Shown here: positions 35,901 to 45,199 of the stretch, piece by piece | How positions within the stretch are numbered: position 1 is the stretch's first letter | Layout of the letters: every line of letters begins with the position of its first letter | Position numbers and translations under genes: made by a program | Notes under the pieces: model-generated | The model's database searches: none | What the model was told of the DNA's origin: nothing | What the model saw: only the letters and a program-made list of their open reading frames with translations | Source of the DNA: Cercis canadensis | Lineage: Eukaryota > Streptophyta > Magnoliopsida > Fabales > Fabaceae | DNA length: 64,000 nt | Assembly: GCA_003255065.1 (NCBI GenBank) | Contig: QAOA01004502.1 | Span: 1 to 64,000 of the forward strand | Direction of reading: 5' to 3'

Positions 35901-38080
35901 ACAGGGATGAACCGAAATAGGGTCCCAGGGTAGATATAGTGACTTACTAGGAAACTGTCCAATCCCAGATAAAGTTAACCGTAAGGAAAATATCCGAGTC
36001 AGAAATAGGGATGAACTGAAACAGGGCCCTGGGCCAGATATAATGAGTCACTAAGAAACTATCCAGCCTCAGATACAGTAAACCAGAAGAAAAATATCCG
36101 AGTTAGAAACAGGGATGAACCGAAACATGGTCCCGGGGCAGATATAGTGGCTCACCAGGAAACTGTCTAGCCCCAGATACAGAGAACCATGAGAAAAATA
36201 TCCGAGTTAGAAACAGTTAGAAATAGGGATGAACCGAAAACGGGTCCAGGGGCAGATATAGTGACACACTAGGAAACTGTCCAGCCCCAGATACAGTGAA
36301 CCCTAAGAAAAATATCCGAGTTAGAAACAGTTAGAAACAGGGATGAACCGAAAACGGGTCTTGGGACTGATATAGTGAATCACCAGGAATCTGTCTAGCC
36401 CCAGATACAGTGAACCATAAGAAAAATATCCGAGTTAGAAACATTTAGAAACAGGGATGAACCGAAACAGGGTCCCGGGGCAGATATTGTGACTCAACAG
36501 GAAACTGTCCAGCCCCAGATAAAGTGAACCATAAGAAAAATATCTGACTCAGATACAGGGATGAACCGAAACAGGGTCCCGGGGCAGATATAGTGACTCT
36601 CTAGGAAACTGTTCTGTCCCAGATACAGTGAACCATAAGAAAAATATCCAAGTCAGAAACAGGGATGAATCGAAACAGGGCTCTAGGCCAGATATAGTGA
36701 CACACCAGGAAACTGTCTAGTTCCAGATACAGGGAACCATAAGAAAAATTTATGACTCAGATATAGGGATGAAACGAAACAGGGCCCAGGGCCAGATATA
36801 GTGACTCACCAAGAAACTGTCCATCCCCAGATAAAATGAACAATAAGAAAAATATCCGAGTTAGAAATAGGGATGAACCGAAAACGGGTTCCGGGGCATA
36901 TACAGTGACTCACTTGGAATCTGTCGAGTCCTAGATACAGTGAATTATAAGAAAAATATCCGAGTTAGAAACATTTAGAAACAGTGATGAACCGAAATAG
37001 GGTCCCAGGGCAGATATAGTGACTTACCAAGAAACTGTCCAGTCCCAGATAAAGTTAACCATAAGAAAAATATCCGAGTCAGAAATTGGGATCAACCGAA
37101 ACAAGGCCCTGGGCCAGATATAGTGACTCACTAGAAAACTATCCAGCCCCAGATACAGTGAACCAGAAGAAAAATATCCTAGTTAGAAACAGGGATGAAC
37201 CGAAACAGGGTCCCGGGGCAGATATAGTGGCTCACCAGGAAACTGTCCAGCCCCAGATAAAATGAACCATAAGAAAAATATCCGAGTTAGAAACAGGGAT
37301 GAACAGAAAACAGGTTCCGGGGCATATACACTGACTCACCAGGAATCTGTCAAGTCCTAGATACAGTGAATTATAAGTAAAATATCCGAGTTAGAAACAT
37401 TTAGAAACAGGGATGAACCGAAATAGGGTCCCGGGGCAGATATAGTGACTCACTAGGAAACAGTCCAGCCCAGATAAAGAGAACCATAAGAAAAATATCT
37501 GACTCAGATACAGGGATGAACCGAAACATGGTCCCGGGGCAGATATAGTGACTCACCAGGAAACTATCTAGCCCCAGATACAATAAACCATAAGAAAAAT
37601 ATCCGAGTTAGACTAGTTAGAAAAAGGGATGAACCGAAAACGGGTCCCGGGGCAGATATAGTGACTCACTAGACATCTGTCCAGTCTGAGATACAGTGAA
37701 CTATAAGAAAAATGTCCGAGTTAGAAACATTTAGAACCAGGGATGAACCGAAACAGGGTCCAGGGGCAGATATAGTGACTCAACAGGATACTGTCCAGCC
37801 CCAGATAAAGTGAACCATAAGAAAAATATCTGACTCAAATACAGGGATGAACCGAAACAGGGTCCCGGGGCAGATATAGTGACTCACCAGGAAACTGTTC
37901 TGTCCCAGATACAGTGAACCATAAGAAAAATATCAAAGTCAGAAACAGGGATGAATCGAAACAGGACTCTAGGCCAAATATAGTGACTCACCAGGAAACT
38001 GTCCAGTCCTAGATAAAGTGAACCATAAGAAAAATATCAGAGTTAGAAACAGTTAGAAATAGGGATGAACCGAGAACGGG
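14978..38080 (+). repeat. Satellite array of ~104-bp and ~114-bp monomers (about 215 copies)
   Basis: About 23.1 kb of head-to-tail monomers, all in one orientation, contain GATGAACCGAAAACGGGTCC, GGGGCAGATATAGTGACTCA and CCATAAGAAAAATATCCGAG in order. Spacing of AGATATAGTGAC at 15011, 15115, 15219 and 15333 gives 104, 104 and 114 bp. The longer form carries an extra 10 bp from tandem duplication of GTTAGAAACA. Monomer variants recur in ordered groups, so there is higher-order structure. Reverse-strand open frames of 60-140 codons (for example 16409-16828, 22022-22246, 23215-23439) are simply translated satellite. A long homogeneous array next to CRM-like elements suggests centromeric or pericentromeric DNA, which is inference. 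Confidence 0.96.
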
Positions 38081-38371
38081 GTGTCTGGATACCAAACTGT
38101 GGGATGACCTTGGTTATCTCAATCGGGTGAACCCTTAGCAAGGAAGGATCCTTGGTAAGTTCAAGTTCAAGTTCTTTGCCCAAGAACAACAGGGAAGCTC
38201 TCAATCCAGAGAAACTCAATAATTCAGAAACTGAATACTATTAATCTCCAAAACTGTTTTGCAAAGGCATACACGAATTCCTTATATAGGCAATTCGGCT
38301 AGGAGGCTACAAGCTATGATGGATCCTCTAAGAAAGTTAATAAAACCCTAATACCCAGTTTGGCCCATAGA
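38081..38371 (-). mobile_element. E2-family LTR fragment, antisense
   Basis: The 291 bp are the reverse complement of E2 5' LTR positions 5338-5628, nearly identical. The fragment lacks the last ~33 bp of the LTR where it meets the satellite, and its other end runs into the N gap. Confidence 0.93.
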
Positions 38372-38526
38372 NNNNNNNNNNNNNNNNNNNNNNNNNNNNN
38401 NNNNNNNNNNNNNNNNNNNNNNNNNNNNNNNNNNNNNNNNNNNNNNNNNNNNNNNNNNNNNNNNNNNNNNNNNNNNNNNNNNNNNNNNNNNNNNNNNNNN
38501 NNNNNNNNNNNNNNNNNNNNNNNNNN
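38372..38526. other. Assembly gap (155 N)
   Basis: A run of N. The rest of the antisense LTR and the outer end of the following inverted-repeat element are probably hidden here. Confidence 0.99.
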
Positions 38527-38624
38527 GATATCATAAAAATATTCAATTACGAATTAATATGGAATAAATAATCATTCCAATGAAACAAATAAGTTATTTT
38601 ACACAAATACAGACACACACACAC

Positions 38625-38661
<37 letters not shown>

Positions 38662-39125
38662 AAATAATGAGTGAATTTTATATAAATGAATTAGATATCA
38701 TTCACTTGGTATTTAGTTAGCTCTTTAGTTGTTTATCGGTTTTATTCTTGTGCTTCTGTGTTTGCTTAAATCTTGGTTTTTAATTTTTTTGCCAATTCCC
38801 AGGATCAAACATTGGTTTTAAATTTCTGGCTAATTCTCAAGGTCAAATAATGATTTTAAATTTCTTGCCAATTCCCAAGCTCAAATCTTGATTTTAAATT
38901 TCTTACTAATTCCCATGCTCGAATCTTGGTCTTTTTGGATCTAGTATATCTTTCGCATCATGAGTTATCTTGAATAATGACAATTGTCTTTTCCTTTATC
39001 ACAGGCAAAATACTTATTTACTTTCTTTACATGTTTCCTACATGATGACATGAAAATATTTGTTTCTCACGTTCCTCAAATGGTAAACATGTAAAGAAAT
39101 ACAAACTGTAGAAACAATATTTTCA
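38527..39125. repeat. Left arm of long inverted repeat
   Basis: It pairs with 41275-41848. It includes an (AC)n(AT)n microsatellite at about 38610-38658 and three tandem-like lines of CCAATTCCCA...CAAAT...TTGATTTTAAATTTCT. Confidence 0.8.
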
Positions 39126-39402
39126 GATCTAAGTCTTCAACTAATTTTTCAATATTGAAATTTTCATTTATCATGTACTTGTAGCCAGGCTGATTATGGG
39201 TGCTAACCTAGTGTGAGTAAATTGTTTTTCTTTTTTATTTTTAAATTGGTGACCCCATTTTAAGCATATGTTTTATTATTTTGTTACATTTGGGCCACTT
39301 ATTCAATTTAGAGGAGTTTGGCCGGAAATGGGTATAGGAGTACCGGAATGGTTAGGGATTTAGAGGAGAATGAGAGAAATTGAGTTATTTTTTTAAGTGA
39401 AA

Positions 39403-40548
39403 TGATGACCCGTGAACCAGAATTTTAAAGGGTTTTAAGTGACACGGCCACAACAGGGCCGTATATTGTGGGCGTGTTGGGCTTAGGTAAGAAACACGGG
39501 AAGTTGACACGTGCATGGCAGTGGGGGTGTTGGTGTGACACGGGGGTGACATGCCTATGTATTGGGCCATGTGTAGAGTGTAGAAAATCCTTTTAAGTGA
39601 CACGAGCAAGACACGGCCGTGTGTGCGACTGTGTTAGTGACATGACATGCATGGATACTTACCTAGCTATGGACATGGCCGTGTCTTCAGGTGGGTCATT
39701 TTTGGTCAATCGACACGGGAATAGACACAGCCATGTCACTTGCCGTGTTCTTTCTGGACTCTCTGTGTCATCCACACGCTTGCTGCCACAGTCGTGTGTG
39801 CTCGTATTTTCCTCCATTGGAGCTCTTTGATTTATGACTGCACTTCTCCATTGGAGCTTGGATTTCATGACCATAGAGGAGTAGAATCCTTGTAACCAAG
39901 TTAGACTCCTGATTAAATTCGGTTTTGATTTTGAGATTATGTTCTTAATTGGATTAAACTTAATGCAATTTCTTCTTCTTTGAATTTCTGTCTTGCTTTA
40001 ATCTTTGTATGAATTTATGGACATCTTTGTGATTTATATGGATATTGAAGTAAGAAATAGAATTTAGATTGATTAATCTTTAATCTGTGGTTAGAATTCA
40101 AAGAAGCTATGCTATGTTAATTGATGTTCGGTTTTTAGATTAATCACTAATTGCTTAGTCTTTGTGATTACAAGATTAGTGATTGTATGTGGTTAATCGA
40201 ATTCTAAGTGATAACTTAGTAGGAATAATTAGTCACAATTAGAGATTTCGGTTGTGATTAAACTCAATTAGCATTGCTACATTAAGACTTAATCACTCAT
40301 GTTAATCTAGGATAAATCAAACCGGTTTTTGATGGATGTCTAGCTAGGTTACGCCTTTAATCAACTACATTAATCTTTGTTTAATTCTGCAATTTACTAT
40401 TATAATCTTGTTTCAAAAATCCCCCTGTTTTTAACTTGAAATTATTGATTACACATTGCATTCCTTGTGAGACAAACCCGGATTATGCCCTCTATTGCAT
40501 TCTAATTAGGGGATTTGGTTTAATTTAATTGGTTAAGCGATGACATCA
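39403..40548 (+). mobile_element. LTR-like sequence, possible solo LTR
   Basis: The block starts TGATGACCCG and ends GATGACATCA. It has a cluster of ACACGG/CCGTGT motifs (39440-39790) like the E1 LTR, and a long A/T-rich 3' part ending in GACAAACCCGGATTATGCCC-type sequence as in Athila/Tat-type LTRs. The five bases on each side (TGAAA and ATCAC) do not match, so the ends or the solo-LTR reading may be wrong. Confidence 0.45.
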
Positions 40549-41081
40549 ATCACATACTGATCTATTCTGATTCATATCGTTTCTGGTATTGACATATCTA
40601 TTATTACTTTTATCCAGTATATCCCATCTTTTTTTGCACAGCAACATCTTATTTGGGCATAAGGTCAATGGATTTTGTGCCATAGAGATAGCAGTGAATT
40701 GATATTGCATTGTACAAGATCATCACACCGCCGCAACAGTGTTACCCTAAGAAGGGAATGAAATGATTACTTATAACCATATGTCCTTTCACTTGACGAT
40801 GCTTTATTGATATCAATAAACCCACATTAGTCAAGAGTTATGGATGTTGTTATTTTCAAAGATAAAACAACTTTTTTCCATTAGATGTTTAAGTTAAACT
40901 AATCTTTAAACAATAGTTGGACTATTTGTATGTTACATTTTTATGTGTTTATGTTAATTAGTAGCACTCCAAAGTCAAAGTTTATGTTAATTGGTACTAC
41001 TCCAATGTGAAATATATCAAATGTTACATTTCAAATTTTGTATCTGATAGCCAATATTTGTATCGACACCATAGCAACTTT

Positions 41082-41114
41082 ACCTGCTCGTGCATTGCAC
41101 AGGCATGACACTAG
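41082..41114 (+). other. Possible Helitron 3' terminus
   Basis: A short hairpin (GTGC-ATT-GCAC) is followed about 8 bp later by CTAG, like the 3' end of plant Helitrons. No 5' TC end or Rep/helicase gene is visible, and the base after CTAG is A rather than T. Confidence 0.25.
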
Positions 41115-41274
41115 ATTAAAGTAAACTAGAAAAAGTAAAAATTATAAAAATCACGAATTTAAGTAAAATTGAATTAAGCCAAATTAAAAAATCATTTTTT
41201 TTCATTTTCATTTGTCTCTCTTTGCCATTTTTTTAATAAAAAAAATTTGGAAAAAATTCAAAATCATACCCGGA

Positions 41275-41848
41275 GAAAATACAGTTTCTACAGTTTATCT
41301 TTCTTTACATGTTTACTATTTGAAGGACATGAGAAGCAAACGCTTTCATGTTATCACGTAGGAAACATGTAAAAAAAAATAGATATGTATTTTGGTTGGG
41401 ATAAATAAAAAGACAATTGTCATTATTCAAGATTAGTCATGATGCGAAAGATAAACTAGATCTAAAAAGACCAAGATTCAAGCTTGGGAATTTACAATAA
41501 ATTTAAAACCAGGATTCGAGTCTTGGAATTTGAGCTTGGAAATTAGCAAGAAATTTAAAATCAGGGTTCGAGCCTGAGAATTGGCAGAAAATTTAAAAAT
41601 CAAGATTCAAGCAAACATAAAAGAAAAAGAATAAAACCGATAAACAACTCAAGAACTAGCTAAATACCAAGTGAATGATATCTAATTCATTTATATAAAA
41701 TGCACTCATTATTTAACATAGATATATGTGCATATATATATATATATATGTATGTATTTGTGTGTGTGTGTAAAATAATTTTTTTGTTTCATTGGAATGA
41801 TTATTTATTATATATTAATTCATAATTGAATATTTTAATGATACGCTT
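41275..41848. repeat. Right arm of long inverted repeat
   Basis: Complement of 38527-39125, with microsatellite (AT)n/(GT)n at about 41727-41771. The outer end is near TTTAATGATACGC. Confidence 0.78.
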
Positions 41849-43730
41849 TCTTTGAACTTTTTTTTTCATTATCATAATAATTTATTTATTTTTGTATCCC
41901 TATGTTTATCTTTATCTTTATGATTATGTTTATTAAAAAAATTAGCTAATTTATTTGGTTTATATAAGGTGTTGAATAATTTGTAAAATAGATATGGGAA
42001 CAAGTTCCACATTTGATAAACTTAAGGAAGTTTGATTGCTTATAAGTCCAACCACGAGCCTATTTGTAACTTTAAGATAATGTGCTACATATGCCCTTGT
42101 TTCAAGCTCAATAAACTAGCAAGTCAAATATTTAAACTTGTTAATTGGCTTAAATGTTTCACTTATCAAAAGTAGGGAGTTTTTTTTTATTTGAGCCAAT
42201 AGGTGACATGAAAACCATTGTTATACGAATAAAAGAAAATGAAACTAAAAACAAGTTGATCCATGTTTTTTTTATTGAATTTTCAAAATGAAATAAAAAA
42301 TAAAAGAAAGGAAATTATTTAACAAAGTGTCTTGACTTGCTTCCTCTACAAGTTCTTACATACCCTAAATAGGGATCGAAGCCATTGTAGTTCTGAATAA
42401 TAAAATTCATTATTTATTTTTTTCAAAAGGAGAACAAATATAATTTCAAAAAAATTTATGTACTTTAAAACATCATTTCTTTGGTTTTGACCCCACTATT
42501 TATTGAATAAAGAAAAAAGTAAGTAAAGAAAGTAAAATGAAGTGAAGTAAGGTAAAATAAAAATTCAGAAAGGAAATCTAAAATAATTGATTGTTCTAGC
42601 TCTCTTATCTTTATTATTCCAAAAATAAAAATAATTTAAATAGTTATAATTTGAACTCAAACATGTCAAACAGCTAATACATAACAATAAACATGATATA
42701 GAATGTCACAAATGAGTCCTAAATCCTTTCACTCATTTCTTATTGTATGCATTGTCTAAGGTCGCTAATCCTTACCTAGGTTGAATTGGGTTGGCTACCT
42801 TATATAAAGATGAATCACCCTATCCTTTGATAACAATTAAGGGACCTATGGATACTAAATGTCAAATCATATTCCTAAATGCAATATATAAATGAATTAT
42901 TATAACTCTTTTTTTAAAGTCACAGAAGAAATAAAATTGAAATTACAGGGCAAGTACAAAAGAAAAGAAAGTCTTTCAGCTCTAAGTCATCAACTAATTG
43001 TTCAATATTGAAATTTTCAACTTATCATGCACTTGTAGTTAGCATTGGTCATATTTAAAGTTACTCATGAAAAACACCAAACAATAGTTAAAAGGTTTAT
43101 GACCCCTAACAAAATGAACTAGAGCAAACCTCTTAACTCTCGCACACAAGAAGGATCCCAAATAAAGAGAAATAAATAAAGACTACAACTTAAAATGTTT
43201 AATAAATTACTAAACAACTTTAGCTCAATCTTGGAATGATCCTAGAACAGCCATCACATACTCAATATCACACCCAAAATAGCATAGCAACTAATTCCAA
43301 AACAATTTAATATGTGTGGAAGATGCATCCAAAAAAAAGTCTCCAATTAATGCTTAACGAAGTGCTAAAAATAAAGCAAAACAACATCCCTTTTATCTTG
43401 AAATAGTTAGTAAAATAGCACCAAAAATAAGCTAAGGGCAGCCATAGAAACAGTGCAAAAATGACATAAAAATAAGTCCAGGACGGAAACCAAATCATGC
43501 TTAAAACAATCACAAAATAGCATAGAACCAAGTCTATGATAGTACAAAATTTTTGTTCTTAAATTAGCTTTAAAGATAGCCCTAGATTAGCGACCAAAAC
43601 CAACCCAAAATCAAGTAAAAACTTCTTCAAAAATAGTCCAATAGTGAACAAAATTCCCCCAAAAAAGCCTTCAAACAAAGCATTAAAATAATAAAAGAAT
43701 TAACCTAAAACTCATACATATACCATCCAA
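41849..43730. other. AT-rich intergenic DNA, no gene seen
   Basis: There is no coding frame with recognisable content. A ~70-bp block at about 42975-43045 (TCAACTAATTGTTCAATATTG) repeats 39122-39190 inside the preceding inverted-repeat element in the same orientation, so part of this stretch is also repeat-derived. Confidence 0.5.
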
Positions 43731-44377
43731 AATGACATTTTCTGCAAATAGATTTCAAACCAAGAAATGATTTATTATATTTCTGAATTCCTTTTTAAAT
43801 GGTTTCAACTTTTTTCCATCTTTTGAGAAAGGAAAAATTAATCTATCATTATAATTCATTTGATGACAAATATATCCTAATTTGTTTTTTCTTTTGTTAG
43901 TATCCTTGTTTTATCTTATTTTTAAATTTAATATCATTACATTGAACTACTATCTCTTGATTAATAATTTTTACTAATTGACCATCTAAAAAAGCTTCAT
44001 AGACTTGTGTTAGAGATAATCTGTGATTTCATATGATATTCACAATCAAGCTCTGACATTTTTTGCAAATAGATTTCAAACCAAGAAATGAATTTTTCTT
44101 TCTAATAAGCTGCATTGCAACCATTTCTTAAAAATACTTTTGAAAAGAATACATACTTATACTATCTTTAATCTGAGAGTTTTTTACATCTCAGGTTGTT
44201 AAAGAATTCTAAATATTTTTCTTCAAAGTTTTTTATTCTCCTATATAATGTTTAATAATTTTTTTAATTAATACTTCTATATAATTTGAATAATTAATAT
44301 CGGGTTTTGTTGAATTTCCTACTTCTATCCCTTGATCTTCAATAATATAATTAACCATTCATCCAATTAGTTGTCAC
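43731..44377 (-). repeat. Repeat copy A, left side of the MULE
   Basis: 43790-44010 is the reverse complement of about 58060-58250 and is similar in direct orientation to 52330-52470 (shared TAACAAAAGAAAAAACAAATT on the minus strand). It has no recognised coding content. It would be contiguous with 51441 onward before the MULE inserted. Confidence 0.65.
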
Positions 44378-44387
44378 GTGAATCCAG
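44378..44387. repeat. MULE target site duplication, left copy
   Basis: GTGAATCCAG is repeated at 51431-51440. MULEs make 9-11-bp duplications. Confidence 0.95.
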
Positions 44388-44564
44388 GGCCTTTTGACAC
44401 AAATATTACAGTGTACAAAACTAATTACCTAAATGTAACACTTTTGAAAGTATTTACTCAAATATTACAGTTTTTAAAAATTTTTAAATGAAAAAAAAAA
44501 CAATTCGGTGGCAGGTGGGCCCTATTGGACACGCCATGGGCCTGCCGGCGTGTCCCAATTGGCC
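44388..44564. repeat. MULE left TIR
   Basis: It pairs with 51257-51430. The inner part contains GGACACGCC...GGCGTGTCC. Confidence 0.94.
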
Positions 44565-44745
44565 AGATTCCCTCCCCCTTTCTAGACATGTGGGCCCCGT
44601 ATTGGTGAAAAAGCTAAGTGGTGGCGTGTTGAGAAGGAACACGCCGCTCCTCTGATGACACGTCCCCATAGAAGCTGCCACGTGGCATACGACGCTTCGA
44701 CTTCTCTCTGCTGGCGTGTCGGGGCCACCTGTCGTGTTTGAATGC

Positions 44746-44752
44746 TATATAA
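44746..44752 (+). promoter_or_regulatory. TATA box of the MULE transposase gene
   Basis: TATATAA lies about 180 bp inside the left TIR and upstream of the transposase region, with a plausible untranslated leader after it. Confidence 0.5.
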
Positions 44753-45199
44753 CCTGTCCATGAAGAGTTCATTTGTGCCGAAAAAAAAATTTAGACACCA
44801 TCAGCTTAGAGAGAGTCTTCGAGCGATGAGCAAAGGCGTTTTGGAGTTTTGAGTTTCCAGATTTCAGTCAACAGAGGATAAAAGTGCTTGTCTAAGGTTC
44901 TGTTCAAAGTTTGTGAAGCAATATTATATAAGGTGTGTTAAAATTTTAACTATTGTTTAATCTTAATAGTTACTTTTTTTTATGTTGTATGATTCATATA
45001 TGTTAATTTGAAAGTGTTAATATAAATATAATATTATAAAATTCATGTACTGTATATGACAATTATTAATATATTTTTTTTTCACAAGATAGATAATATT
45101 AAATAATATTATGTATTTTAGCTTAATATTGTTATAATAATTGTACCTGATATATTTGGTTTAATATTTAGGATAAAAATTCTGATTTTCATATACTAT

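Larger units (their letters stand above)
38527..41848. mobile_element. Element bounded by ~570-600-bp inverted repeats
   Basis: 38527 to about 39125 is the reverse complement of about 41275-41848. Both arms contain TTTGTTTCATTGGAATGATT (right arm) or its complement, the AC/AT microsatellite, and ACATGTAAAGAAA-type sequence. Long arms of this kind suggest a Mutator-like or foldback DNA transposon, but no transposase is present and the left end may be in the gap, so the class is uncertain. It contains an LTR-like block (about 39403-40548). Confidence 0.75.

Noticed and set aside
16409-37583. Many minus-strand open frames of 60-140 codons (MSHYI.PGT.FRFI...) in the array
   Set aside because: They are the translated satellite monomer repeated over and over. 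They start and stop with monomer variants and have no other coding sign.
14978-38080. CRISPR-like repeat array
   Set aside because: Units are contiguous head-to-tail satellite monomers without unique spacers, in a plant genome.
14978-38080. CENP-B box in the monomer (minus strand TTTCGGTTCATCCCTGT)
   Set aside because: It matches TTCG and the central A of the box but has CCTG where CGGG is required. CENP-B boxes are not established in plants, so it is probably chance.
39403-40548. Calling this block a firm solo LTR
   Set aside because: TGATG...CATCA ends are present but the flanking 5-mers TGAAA and ATCAC differ, so it is kept only as LTR-like.
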